Counted from the stretch's first letter, positions 8,732 through 16,857 are shown. The stretch is DNA of 35,699 nucleotides from Spirochaetota bacterium (GCA_016285185.1 JAEEQG010000071.1:1-35699), one strand, 5' to 3'. Numbers and translations: made by a program. The notes: generated by a model not told the origin, from the letters alone.

Positions 8732-8749
8732 AAGTAGCACTTACTACTT
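8732..8749. promoter_or_regulatory. Perfect dyad upstream of feoAB, candidate metal-regulator operator
   Basis: AAGTAG (8732-8737), six bases, then CTACTT (8744-8749) form a perfect inverted repeat 24 bp upstream of the feoAB ATG. The position suits an operator for an iron- or manganese-responsive repressor of the DtxR/TroR or Fur type, but the sequence does not match a consensus I can name with certainty. Confidence 0.5.
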
Positions 8750-8803
8750 TTTTTTTCAAGGTGACATATCCTGCATTTTTGTGTTCAAAAACGGGTTATG
8801 TAA

Positions 8804-8831
8804 TTGACAAATTGGAGATTTGACCTATAAT
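8804..8831 (+). promoter_or_regulatory. Strong sigma-70-type promoter for the chemoreceptor gene
   Basis: Perfect TTGACA (8804-8809) and perfect TATAAT (8826-8831) are separated by 16 nt, upstream of the gene at 8887, which has an AGGAG ribosome-binding site. Confidence 0.75.
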
Positions 8832-8886
8832 TCAAAGTATAACAATAACGTGTAATTCTGAGATTAGACTATATAGGAGAGCAAGC

Positions 8887-11028
8887 TTGAGTAGTATACG
8901 TTTTAAGATCCTTGGTGTTGTTGTTGGAATTCTGTTTGTTGCAATGGGTTTTCAGAGCTTTTTTTCATTTATGCAGGCAAGGAACACTTTGCAGGATTCA
9001 GTAACTTTGACTTTGGAAACGGTTTCTTCTAAGGTAGAAACGCAGATTATCGACATGAACAACACGCATCTTACGATGCTCCGTGCTCTGGCGCATTTAC
9101 CGTTCATCGGCAATCCTAATATTTCTCTGCAGGATAAATGTGCTGAACTTGCTGCACTAACAACACTCGATCCTGCTACATATGTAAATATAGCCTTTTA
9201 TGACAAGGAAGGTTACACAATTTATGGTGATTATGGTACAAGGGTCGATTTCAGTGACATGGAATACGTCAAGCAGGGTCTTTTAGGTAAAGAATTTGTT
9301 TCGGATCCTGTTATTTTTTCTGCGGCGGATATGGCAGGTCGTTCAGACGACGGTACACACGTCGAGGATCTGCAGACCGATGTACAAAGTCTGTTGTTCT
9401 ATGCTGTTCCGGTCTACAATCCCTCAAACACAGTGGAAGGTGTTCTTGTTGGTATTGTAAACGGAAGCTGCTTTGGGGACATTGTACGCGAAATCGATGT
9501 TGGAGCTGGTCATCACCCGGCAATCATAGCCAGAACAACTGCGCAGATTTTTGGATTTACAGCCAATGAAGGCGACAGTTACATAAATATCAGGGAATTA
9601 TTTGATTCCGAAGAATTTGCTGAAACAAAAGCTGATCTTCTTACAGGTACCGAAAAACGCGATGTTTTTGTTTATCCCGGTGTAAACAAGAAAACAATCA
9701 TAGAATACATGCCTGTAAAAGGTACTACATGGTCAATCCTTGCAGCCGTTCCTTACGTATATTATTTTGGACATCTCTCAAGACTTATTCTGTTTTCTAT
9801 CATAAGTTTTCTTGTAGGTATCGTACTTTCATTCCTGTTTGTTATTCCGGTAATTCGTGCAATAGTCAGACCACTTAAGCGCGTAAGCGGTTCAATAAAC
9901 GAAATTGCAAGTGGTAATGCTGATCTGACAAAGCGTATCGAAGTCAATGTTAATACAAAAGACGAAGTCGGCTCGGTAGTTGTAGGTTTTAACACATTTA
10001 CAAACAAATTGCAGTCAATTCTTTCCAATATAAAGAACTCACAGGACAAGCTTGAATCTGTCGGACATGACATGGACAAAAGTACACAGGACACAAGCGC
10101 GTCAATCACTGAGATTATCGCTAACATAGAAAGCGTTCACAAACAGATAGTTACACAGAGCGACAGTGTTCATCAAACGGCGGATTCGGTCAATCATATC
10201 TCGGCAACGATTTCTGCACTTGAAAAACTTATTGAGAACCAGTCTAACGGTGTAGCCGGTGCTTCTTCCGCAGTTGAGGAGATGATGGCAAACATTGAGT
10301 CGGTAAACAATTCGGTAGACAAGATGGCATCATCTTTTGACCGCCTTATGGTAGATACACAGAACGGTTCTTCCAAGCAGGAAGACGTAAGCCGCAAGGT
10401 TGAACAGATTGTAACACAATCCGAGATGCTGCAGGAAGCAAACATGGTAATTTCGAACATCGCGGAACAGACAAACCTTCTTGCTATGAACGCTGCAATC
10501 GAGGCTGCTCATGCGGGTGATGCCGGTCGCGGATTCAGCGTAGTTGCGGATGAAATACGTAAACTCTCCGAAACTTCAACAGCCCAATCAAAGAAAATCG
10601 GAAATCAGCTTAATGCGATAAAAGACTCAATTTCACAGGTTGTGCTTGCTTCGAAGGAATCCAACAGCGCGTTTGTTTCCGTATCGAATGCCATAAAAGA
10701 TACAGACGAACTTGTAAGACTGATTAAATCTGCAATGGAAGAGCAGACTGCCGGTTCAAAGCAGATTAACGAGGCTTTGCGCGAGATGAACGGTAGTACA
10801 GTTGAAGTTCGTACTGCCAGTCACGAAATGGCAGGCGGCAACAAGCAGATTCTTGAGGAAATGAGCCATCTTCAGGAAAGCACTGAGATTATGAAGCAGA
10901 GTATGGAAGAAATGTCCATTGGTGCAAAGCAGATTAATGAGACCGGTGCTTCGCTGAGTGAGATTTCCCGAAAACTGAAAGATTCAATCAACCAGATCGG
11001 AAACGAAATAGACCTGTTCAAAGTTTAA
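8887..11028 (+). CDS. Methyl-accepting chemotaxis protein with periplasmic Cache-type sensor
   Basis: A 713-residue transmembrane chemoreceptor. TM1 spans about residues 7-27, a periplasmic sensor domain of about 260 residues follows (double-Cache-like, with [14 protein letters not shown] and the [11 protein letters not shown] region), and TM2 spans about 299-326. A HAMP domain (about 327-380) and a long coiled-coil signalling domain come next. The kinase-interacting hairpin tip is clear at about 523-545 ([18 protein letters not shown]). Its ligand is unknown; dCache domains often bind amino acids, amines or carboxylates. Translation starts at TTG 8887, supported by AGGAG at 8875-8879 and a strong upstream promoter. 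It is followed closely by the phosphoesterase gene. Confidence 0.95.
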   Translation: MSSIRFKILGVVVGILFVAMGFQSFFSFMQARNTLQDSVTLTLETVSSKVETQIIDMNNTHLTMLRALAHLPFIGNPNISLQDKCAELAALTTLDPATYVNIAFYDKEGYTIYGDYGTRVDFSDMEYVKQGLLGKEFVSDPVIFSAADMAGRSDDGTHVEDLQTDVQSLLFYAVPVYNPSNTVEGVLVGIVNGSCFGDIVREIDVGAGHHPAIIARTTAQIFGFTANEGDSYINIRELFDSEEFAETKADLLTGTEKRDVFVYPGVNKKTIIEYMPVKGTTWSILAAVPYVYYFGHLSRLILFSIISFLVGIVLSFLFVIPVIRAIVRPLKRVSGSINEIASGNADLTKRIEVNVNTKDEVGSVVVGFNTFTNKLQSILSNIKNSQDKLESVGHDMDKSTQDTSASITEIIANIESVHKQIVTQSDSVHQTADSVNHISATISALEKLIENQSNGVAGASSAVEEMMANIESVNNSVDKMASSFDRLMVDTQNGSSKQEDVSRKVEQIVTQSEMLQEANMVISNIAEQTNLLAMNAAIEAAHAGDAGRGFSVVADEIRKLSETSTAQSKKIGNQLNAIKDSISQVVLASKESNSAFVSVSNAIKDTDELVRLIKSAMEEQTAGSKQINEALREMNGSTVEVRTASHEMAGGNKQILEEMSHLQESTEIMKQSMEEMSIGAKQINETGASLSEISRKLKDSINQIGNEIDLFKV

Positions 11029-11047
11029 TCTTTTGTTGTATTGAAAC

Positions 11048-11641
11048 ATGAAAATTTTTATTATTTCTGATCTTCACGGCAGTGCTCTTGCCTTTGAAAA
11101 AGCGGTAAAGGCTTTTGAGCGCGAAAATGCGTCGCTTATGGTAATATGCGGTGATTATCTGAACCACGGCCCAAGAAACCCTCTGCCCGAAGGACACGAC
11201 ACAAAAGCTCTTGCCGCCGCATTGAACAGTATGAAATCAAAAATCTGCGGAATACGCGGCAACTGTGACAGCGAAGTTGATCAGATGATGCTTGATTTTC
11301 CCGTAACGGAAGCTTCGTGCAGAATAATGCTTTTGGGCTGCGGCACAAAAAAACAGGCTGCACCGTCCGGCTGCATATTTGTGCATCACGGGCATCTTTA
11401 TACACGGCAAAAAGCGGCGGAACTAACGGAAAAAGGCGCAATAATAGTGAGCGGACACACGCATGTACCCGTGCTTGAATACGAGAATGAACGCTATTTT
11501 GTGAACCCCGGCTCCATAAGCCTGCCAAAGGAGAACAGCTTTGCCGCTTATGCCACCATTGAAACTGATGAGACCGGCGCAATAAACGGCATTTATCTTA
11601 AAAAGCTGGACGGTACAATCTTTTCAAGTATGAGCTTCTAG
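11048..11641 (+). CDS. YfcE/MJ0936-type metallophosphoesterase
   Basis: This 197-residue cytoplasmic protein is a calcineurin-like phosphodiesterase of the YfcE/MJ0936 family, which cleaves small phosphodiesters with two bound metals. All the family motifs are present in order: SDLHG (Asp8, His10), ICGDYLNHGP, IRGNCDSE, FVHHGHLY and VSGHTHVP, followed by the NPGSISLP motif. The physiological substrate is not known. The gene starts 20 bp after the chemoreceptor gene with no obvious ribosome-binding site. Its 3' end overlaps the convergent flavodiiron gene by 4 bp. Confidence 0.92.
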   Translation: MKIFIISDLHGSALAFEKAVKAFERENASLMVICGDYLNHGPRNPLPEGHDTKALAAALNSMKSKICGIRGNCDSEVDQMMLDFPVTEASCRIMLLGCGTKKQAAPSGCIFVHHGHLYTRQKAAELTEKGAIIVSGHTHVPVLEYENERYFVNPGSISLPKENSFAAYATIETDETGAINGIYLKKLDGTIFSSMSF

Positions 11642-12798
11642 CCCATCAATTCATCTGCGAGCTTTTCAAGTTGGGAAACCGTTTCGTCCTTTACGGAAAT
11701 CTTAATTGTAACCTTGTTCTGCGCATACGTAATATTACTGCAGCCAGAAAGCATAGCCGCCATCTCTTTTGCTGCGGCAGGACCCCAAGAACCGTTTTCT
11801 ATAAACGCAACCGTTTTATTCTGAAAGTTGCGCTCTGTCAGGTGCTCAATAAACTCGCGCATCTTTGGGAAAACTCCACCGCAGTATGTGGTTGTGGCAA
11901 AAACAATCTTTCCGTAACGGAACGCGTCTTCTACACATTCGTATATGTCTTCGCGCGCAAGGTCGCTTATCGCAACCTTTGGGCAGCCTTTTGACCGCAG
12001 GATTTCGGCAAGTTTTTCGGCGGCCTTTTTTGTATTACCGTATACTGAAGTATATGCAATAACAATGCCTTCGCTTTCTGTTCCGTAGGATGACCATGTA
12101 TTGTATGTATCCAGATAATAACTTATGTTGTCGTTCAGAACCGGACCGTGCAGCGGGCAGATTGTCTTGATATCGAGCGGTGCCGCTTTTTTTAGAAGCT
12201 GCTGAACAAACGAGCCGAATTTGCCTACAATGCCAAAATAGTAGCGGCGTGCCTCACACGCCCAGCCTTCCGGGTCGTCGTAGTCGAGTGCGCCGAATTT
12301 GCCAAAGCCGTCAGCGGAAAACAGAACCTTGTCCGTTTTGTCGTAAGTCATGATGACTTCCGGCCAGTGTACATTTGGGGCAGTAATGAACTGGAGCGTG
12401 TGTGTGCCGAGTTCCAGAACGGAATTGTCGGCAACTACGACCTGTCGGTCGGCAAAAGCCGTTTCAAAGTAGCTGTTCATTATAACAAACGCCATTTTTG
12501 AAGCAACGATTTTTGCTTCGGGATAGGTTTGCGCAAAGCGAAGAATATTCGCAGAATGATCCATTTCCATGTGCTGAACAACGAGATAGTCCGGTTTGCG
12601 TCCGTTCAGTGCGGATTTAAGGTTTGCGAGCCATTCATCGCCGAAGTTCGCGTCTACCGAGTCCATAACGGCTATTTTTTCATCAAGAATTATATAAGAA
12701 TTGTATGACATTCCGTTTGGAACGTCGAACTGTCCTTCAAATAAGTCAATTTTATGATCATCTACACCAATATATTTTATTGAATCCGAAACTTTCAT
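11638..12798 (-). CDS. A-type flavodiiron protein (FprA family)
   Basis: Flavodiiron proteins reduce O2 and/or NO and protect anaerobes from oxidative or nitrosative stress. The 386-residue protein has the N-terminal MBL-like diiron domain with HMEMDH (His76, Glu78, Asp80, His81), the NVHWPEV His, the SADGFG Asp and the CPLHGP His. A flavodoxin-like FMN domain starts near residue 250 (AYTSVYGNTKKAAEKLAE). A strong GGAGG lies just upstream of the ATG at 12798; an in-frame start at 12828 has none and is rejected. There is no fused rubredoxin or NAD(P)H domain, so an external electron donor is needed. Confidence 0.95.
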   Translation of the reverse strand: MKVSDSIKYIGVDDHKIDLFEGQFDVPNGMSYNSYIILDEKIAVMDSVDANFGDEWLANLKSALNGRKPDYLVVQHMEMDHSANILRFAQTYPEAKIVASKMAFVIMNSYFETAFADRQVVVADNSVLELGTHTLQFITAPNVHWPEVIMTYDKTDKVLFSADGFGKFGALDYDDPEGWACEARRYYFGIVGKFGSFVQQLLKKAAPLDIKTICPLHGPVLNDNISYYLDTYNTWSSYGTESEGIVIAYTSVYGNTKKAAEKLAEILRSKGCPKVAISDLAREDIYECVEDAFRYGKIVFATTTYCGGVFPKMREFIEHLTERNFQNKTVAFIENGSWGPAAAKEMAAMLSGCSNITYAQNKVTIKISVKDETVSQLEKLADELMG

Positions 12799-12814
12799 AT
12801 TTCCTCCGAAGTGA

Positions 12815-12820
12815 ATTATA
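12815..12820 (-). promoter_or_regulatory. Candidate -10 box of the flavodiiron gene
   Basis: A perfect TATAAT on the minus strand lies about 16 nt upstream of the ATG and next to the GGAGG site. No convincing -35 box was found. Confidence 0.4.
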
Positions 12821-12886
12821 GCATACATTCCGCATAAATACCAAACAAGCCTTTTTTTAAAATCTGATTAAAATTGATTTAAAAAC

Positions 12887-12915
12887 TTGTATTATTATTA
12901 ATAATATCATATTAT
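12887..12915 (+). promoter_or_regulatory. Candidate promoter of the large lipoprotein gene
   Basis: TTGTAT (12887-12892) and TATTAT (12910-12915) are separated by 17 nt. Only 10 nt separate the -10 box from the TTG start at 12926, so the leader would be just a few bases long. Confidence 0.45.
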
Positions 12916-12925
12916 CGAATTTGGT

Positions 12926-15565
12926 TTGAAGAAAAACGCAGTTTTATTCATATTTCTTTTCTCTTTTATTCTGATTTCCTGCGGAGGCGGTGGTGGCGGC
13001 GCAGGTGGTGCCAGTATTCCCGCCAGCGACTATACCACGCACAACAACGGCGGTTGGGGCGGCGGCGGCAATTCCGGAGGAGCAAACGGCGGTTCAGGCG
13101 GTAACGGCGTAAACACTACCGGCGGCACACCTCTTGTAATTGACCACTATACCTATGGCGGAAATACATATACAAGCACACAAATAAACGAATTAATTGC
13201 AGCCATCCAGAATGACGGTTCAATATCCAACACTGTTATTACAGTTCAGTTTTACGTTGTGGGCGATTCAACCCCGCGGCAGGCACGCGTTACAAAAGGC
13301 AGCACAAAGGTAGAGAAATTTGAGCACCAGTACAAGGCAACCTGTACAAACACCCAAACATCCAGCATTTTTACCAGATACTTCTACCATGACAGCGGAT
13401 TAAACCTTTCTGCTGAAACAACCACACCTAACATGTCGTGGCTGTGTGCGCAGAACGGAGTAACATACGGCAGCTTTATAAACGGTTTTCAGGGCGATAT
13501 TACGCTCTCCACAGTGTTCGGCACACCGAACTGTGATATAAACTTAACTTCGCCATCACCGAATGCCAGCAATATATATGAAATTAGCAACTTGAACGAC
13601 AGTTTTACATTCGGAATAGCAATGAATGGTGGTGGTGATTTTCCTGACGGAACGACATTTGCATGGCAGGTACCTGGAAATACTCCTTTCAGCGGAACAT
13701 CAGGAACAATCACAAAAACAATTGCTGAATATGGTTTGAGCGAAAACTCTCTCGGAACTAATACATCCAATGCCAGTGACCTGATAATACTGTGTACCGT
13801 ATCTATACCGGGAGAGCCGCAGTTTATTAAAAGCAAGACTATAAAGGTATTCAAGAAAGTTACTCTGCCGGCTATTACCGTAAGTCTGGACAGCAAGCCT
13901 TCAACTGCAGGAAGTAGTTTGCCGTATAAAGTTTATGATCCCTCATCCGATCAGTTCATTTTTAAAGCCCAAAGACAAGACGGAGTAGCGAACTTCCCGG
14001 CAAACACTACTTTCAGCTGGAAAATAAACGGTACTTCAGTTACTGCTAATCCGGCAACACCAGATAGAATAACGGTACCTGCAGCAATACTCAGCGGTAT
14101 AAGCTCAGACAGCTCTCTTGCGACAACCTTGAATGTAGAATGTGAAATTGACCATGACGACAAAATCAATTCAACACAAACTACAAGCAACAACTCAAAT
14201 AGTGTATATCAGGTTACAATACCGCCAATAACAATCGGCATGACAGGCCTTTCTACAACTCATCCTACAACTCCCGACGGGGCTTATCGTCTTGGTCCCA
14301 GCGATATGACCAAAACATTCATATTTAATGCAAACGGTACTAATATCCCGAATGATGCAGTATATACCTGGGAGGTGGTCGAAAACGGAGCACAACTGGC
14401 AAGCGGTACTGATATACAACAAATAACACCGACTGTTAAAGCTTTGCGGAATAACAACGACAATGTTCCAACATCTACTGAAACTCTGACAATCAAATGT
14501 ACAGTTAGCCACCCGAATTTATCTGGCAGTCAGAGCGACACCGCTACTGTAAAATTTGCATCGCCGCAAGCATTCCCTACCACACCAACAGCATCGGAAC
14601 CTACGGCAAACTTTACTCTTGACTATGATACAGCCAACGATGTGATACAAGTTCATTCATTTAATTGGAATGACACTTTTACCGTCACAATTAACACCGC
14701 CGGTCTCCCATCTGATTGTAACTATAGGTGGACAGGTATACCGGTAGCAGGTTCGAATGACACCACAACCATTACCAATAACACAGGTTCAATAGATGTA
14801 ACAATAAAAGATTTTTATACAACAGGCGATACCCCAAAAACTACATTCGGAGATACTACCAAAATCATTTATTGTTATGTAAGTGCACCCGGTTGTTCCG
14901 AAAGTTCAAGAATTGATATACCTTTCCATTTCACTTATAACCCTAAATATGGTAGTAAGAATGGTGGTCCAAATGCTGTTGGTGATATAGTATTCAGCGA
15001 TGGCTCGGCAAGTCCTTATACGAATTTTACTAATGCACATCCTATGATTGATGACCTAAAAAACGCTGCTGTTGCAGTAATTTTCTATGCAGGATCAGGT
15101 GGATCCTATCTAACTGATGGCAGGACACTCGGTGTTGGATTACAGCAGGGACAAGAAAGTTGGGCTGATGTTGAGAGCGTAGCTTATAGGTATGGAGTTA
15201 CTACTAACGGAACTGGAGCTGAAAATATGACTACGATAAAGAATCTTTCAGACTATGGTAATGGATTAAAGTATACTGCTTTCCGTTGGGCGGATGAATA
15301 TAGAAACACAGAACAAACATATTTCAGCGGTTGGTTTCTTCCTAATTCAGATGAAATGTTTGAACTTGTTACTGTTAAGAACACAGTTAACCTCGCATTA
15401 ACTAATCTTGGCGCAACTTCTATACAAAATGATGTTTATTACTGGTCATCAAATCAAGCTAACTCTCCAGGTAGTGCCTGGGCAATCTTGCCAGGAGACA
15501 CTCCATCCAATAATTCTCAAGTAGAGTATCTTACCAATCATCTGTGTGCAGTTCATGAATTTTAA
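12926..15565 (+). CDS. Large glycine-rich lipoprotein with four tandem Ig-like repeats and C-terminal DUF1566-like domain
   Basis: An 879-residue predicted surface lipoprotein. Residues 1-19 are a lipoprotein signal ending in the ISC lipobox (Cys19), followed by a Gly/Asn/Ser-rich linker to about residue 70. From about 204 to 670 I see four consecutive units of about 105-125 residues, each with an aromatic-x-Trp strand (AWQV, SWKI, TWEV, RWTG) and a later Cys strand (LCTVS, VECEI, KCTVS, YCYVS), consistent with Ig-like folds. The last 200 residues contain a variant of the treponeme lipoprotein module (AVAVIFYAG, TLGVGLQQG, GWFLPNSDEMFELV, YWSSNQ, CAVHEF) that resembles DUF1566 C-type-lectin-like domains. 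Start is TTG 12926 with no ribosome-binding site but a promoter just upstream. A role in surface binding is inferred. Confidence 0.8.
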   Translation: MKKNAVLFIFLFSFILISCGGGGGGAGGASIPASDYTTHNNGGWGGGGNSGGANGGSGGNGVNTTGGTPLVIDHYTYGGNTYTSTQINELIAAIQNDGSISNTVITVQFYVVGDSTPRQARVTKGSTKVEKFEHQYKATCTNTQTSSIFTRYFYHDSGLNLSAETTTPNMSWLCAQNGVTYGSFINGFQGDITLSTVFGTPNCDINLTSPSPNASNIYEISNLNDSFTFGIAMNGGGDFPDGTTFAWQVPGNTPFSGTSGTITKTIAEYGLSENSLGTNTSNASDLIILCTVSIPGEPQFIKSKTIKVFKKVTLPAITVSLDSKPSTAGSSLPYKVYDPSSDQFIFKAQRQDGVANFPANTTFSWKINGTSVTANPATPDRITVPAAILSGISSDSSLATTLNVECEIDHDDKINSTQTTSNNSNSVYQVTIPPITIGMTGLSTTHPTTPDGAYRLGPSDMTKTFIFNANGTNIPNDAVYTWEVVENGAQLASGTDIQQITPTVKALRNNNDNVPTSTETLTIKCTVSHPNLSGSQSDTATVKFASPQAFPTTPTASEPTANFTLDYDTANDVIQVHSFNWNDTFTVTINTAGLPSDCNYRWTGIPVAGSNDTTTITNNTGSIDVTIKDFYTTGDTPKTTFGDTTKIIYCYVSAPGCSESSRIDIPFHFTYNPKYGSKNGGPNAVGDIVFSDGSASPYTNFTNAHPMIDDLKNAAVAVIFYAGSGGSYLTDGRTLGVGLQQGQESWADVESVAYRYGVTTNGTGAENMTTIKNLSDYGNGLKYTAFRWADEYRNTEQTYFSGWFLPNSDEMFELVTVKNTVNLALTNLGATSIQNDVYYWSSNQANSPGSAWAILPGDTPSNNSQVEYLTNHLCAVHEF

Positions 15566-15596
15566 TCATTCTCCTTGTCTGTGTATTAAAAATTTG

Positions 15597-15624
15597 TTGC
15601 ATTATTAAAGTTTAATGATATACT
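15597..15624 (+). promoter_or_regulatory. Candidate promoter upstream of the short lipoprotein-like gene
   Basis: TTGCAT (15597-15602) and TATACT (15619-15624) are separated by 16 nt. The -10 box is 8 nt before the ATG at 15633, matching the leaderless pattern seen elsewhere in the window. Confidence 0.4.
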
Positions 15625-15632
15625 TTTCATAG

Positions 15633-15728
15633 ATGAAAAAAGTCCTGAACACACTTGACATTAAGAACCTTCCTCATAAAATCGCCTCGATATTCGTATA
15701 ACATCAACAAAGATTAATTCTTTCACAA
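15633..15728 (+). pseudogene. Interrupted 5' segment of the short lipoprotein gene
   Basis: An ATG at 15633, placed 8 nt after a -10 box, opens the same frame as the ORF at 15729 but meets TAA at 15699-15701 after 22 codons (MKKVLNTLDIKNLPHKIASI...). Basic residues followed by hydrophobic ones resemble the start of a lipoprotein signal peptide whose continuation and lipobox lie in the downstream ORF. It looks like the original 5' end, now separated by a stop codon or a small indel. Confidence 0.45.
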
Positions 15729-16262
15729 ATGCCTTTTCGTGTTTACCTGTGCATATCCGAAAATGCTGTTATTTCCTGCGGTGGAGGCGGAGGAGGTTCG
15801 CCATCCGGAACATCTAATGGATCAAACACTGCAACAAACACGAACAACCCTGTGCAATCACCCACGAATGTACCATGGACTTTTGTAAGCTTTACAGGAA
15901 GCACAGTTACAGGCGGCAGCAAGTTTTCAAACAACGGATATACAGGGGTATTTGTTGATGGACGTACCATAACAATAAATAACTTTATAATGCTGGATTA
16001 CGAAATAACACAAGCGGAATTTCAGGCAACCATGGAAGTTAATCCAAGTCATTTTAACGGAACTTCCGGCAAAGAAGCTGCTACAGGTGAAACGCAGGCT
16101 AACGGACCTGATGCTCCGCCGTCTGGTTCTAGCCGTGTCTGCCGTGATGGCTGCTATGAAAATTTAGCCTCGGATTGTTCCACTGCGTATCGGCGCGACC
16201 TCAGCCCGAACCTCCGTGGCAGCCGCTACCTTGGCTTCCGCGTCTGTCGCACTACAAATTAA
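15729..16262 (+). CDS. Short lipoprotein-like ORF with truncated FGE-sulfatase domain and DGR-type variable C terminus
   Basis: The 177-residue ORF from ATG 15729 begins with a weak signal-like stretch ending in ISCGGGGGG, a lipobox like that of the preceding lipoprotein. A Ser/Thr/Asn linker follows, then the N-terminal part of a formylglycine-generating-enzyme/sulfatase-modifying-factor type domain (TFVSFTGSTVTGG, ITINNFIMLDYEITQAEF, NPSHFNG). It then jumps, near GETQANGPDAPPSG, directly to the C-terminal end (RV-x-R-x-G ... GFRVCR). About 100 or more central residues usual in this domain are missing, so it is either an internally deleted gene or a minimal display protein. The upstream stop codon in frame at 15699 and the absence of a good ribosome-binding site favour a decayed gene. 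See the separate entry for the variable region. Confidence 0.55.
   Translation: MPFRVYLCISENAVISCGGGGGGSPSGTSNGSNTATNTNNPVQSPTNVPWTFVSFTGSTVTGGSKFSNNGYTGVFVDGRTITINNFIMLDYEITQAEFQATMEVNPSHFNGTSGKEAATGETQANGPDAPPSGSSRVCRDGCYENLASDCSTAYRRDLSPNLRGSRYLGFRVCRTTN
16125..16250 (+). other. Candidate DGR variable repeat (VR)
   Basis: This encodes the C-terminal FGE-fold segment from Gly-Ser-Ser-Arg-Val to Gly-Phe-Arg-Val-Cys-Arg, the position mutated in the Treponema denticola DGR target TvpA. Codons at positions expected to vary are nearly all NNC or NNT (cgc, gac, ctc, agc, aac, ctc, ggc, agc, cgc, tac), as expected when AAC/AAT template codons have their adenines replaced. The framework codons between them (cgt, gtc, ggc, gcc, ccg, ttc, cgc) contain no adenine. 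No template repeat, Avd or reverse transcriptase was found in the window, so it would have to be served in trans or be a relic. Confidence 0.6.
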
Positions 16263-16353
16263 TGGGAAATTAGCTGGCAATTTAAAACAAACTGATATGT
16301 ACCTGAAAAATTACATAGATTTTATACGATTAAATGTGTGATTAATTAAGTAA

Positions 16354-16476
16354 CAGGTACCTGATATATATACTAAAAGCGGGCTGATACATAATGTACC
16401 AGCTGTCTGTTACACAGTGTATCAGGCACTATGTTACACAGTGTAACAAAAAATAAGTCTGTTACATTGTGTAACA
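16354..16476. repeat. Palindrome cluster A (GTTACAC-type dyads)
   Basis: Consecutive near-perfect palindromes: CAGGTACCTG (16354-16363); a 21-bp palindrome with one mismatched pair (16383-16403); a 25-bp one centred on GTTACACAGTGTATC (16404-16428); a perfect 17-bp one, TGTTACACAGTGTAACA (16432-16448); and TGTTACATTGTGTAACA (16460-16476) with one mismatched pair. Centres of the last four are at 16393, 16416, 16440 and 16468, that is 23, 24 and 28 bp apart. Arms meet with no loop, so they suit protein-binding DNA dyads better than RNA hairpins. Confidence 0.75.
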
Positions 16477-16507
16477 TAACAAAACATGCTATACTGTTTA
16501 TTGTAGA

Positions 16508-16555
16508 AAGCAGTAAAGATCTGCTTTTCCCCGCCTTTTGGGGAATGCGAATTCC
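16508..16555. repeat. Three unrelated inverted repeats between palindrome clusters
   Basis: AAGCAG/CTGCTT arms (16508-16513, 16521-16526), TTCCCC/GGGGAA arms (16527-16532, 16540-16545) and GGAAT/ATTCC arms (16542-16555, near-palindromic) follow each other directly. The first is followed by TTTT and could act as a weak terminator for the short lipoprotein ORF. No gene is seen here. Confidence 0.5.
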
Positions 16556-16556
16556 T

Positions 16557-16639
16557 AATCTAATTAGATTATTCGCAGCGTTCTAGCTAGATTATAAATC
16601 ACAATCTAGCTAGATTATGGTGTCTAATCTAACTAGATT
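16557..16639. repeat. Palindrome cluster B: four 14-bp units with exact 23-bp pitch
   Basis: Units AATCTAATTAGATT (16557), GTTCTAGCTAGATT (16580), AATCTAGCTAGATT (16603) and AATCTAACTAGATT (16626) start exactly 23 bp apart and are separated by unrelated 9-bp spacers. Two units are perfect palindromes and two differ from one by one or two bases. Confidence 0.85.
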
Positions 16640-16670
16640 GTTCTCCTTATCACGAGCCTGTTCGGGTTTA

Positions 16671-16817
16671 AAGTAGCCAGCTATTTAAAACCGGAATAGC
16701 CAGCTACTTTAAACCGGAATACTAGGCTACTTAGATTTGAAATACTAAGCTACTTTGAACTGGAATACTAAGCTGCTTAAAAAAAAGTAGACAGCTATTT
16801 AAAAAAAAGTACGTAGC
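16671..16817. repeat. Palindrome cluster C: seven units with 22-23-bp pitch
   Basis: Unit starts are at 16674, 16697, 16720, 16743, 16766 (23 bp apart), then 16788 and 16810 (22 bp). The first two are TAGCCAGCTA palindromes; later units (TACTAGGCTA, TACTAAGCTA twice forms, TAGACAGCTA) keep the right half-site GCTAYTT while the left drifts, and the last is partial. Spacers are related (TTTAAACCGGAA-like, then A-rich). Unit centres are in phase with cluster B, 46 bp (two 23-bp steps) after its last centre. Confidence 0.8.
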
Positions 16818-16857
16818 GAAAATATGTGACAATCTGAATAAAACATAATAAAAATAA

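Noticed and set aside
8709-8759. Longer start (TTG 8759) for FeoAB
   Set aside because: The ATG at 8708 has AAGGA upstream and begins the FeoA domain; the extension runs through the inverted repeat.
16557-16817. Regularly spaced repeats read as a CRISPR array
   Set aside because: Units are only 10-14 bp, vary in sequence, and the spacers are 9-13 bp; no cas genes are near.
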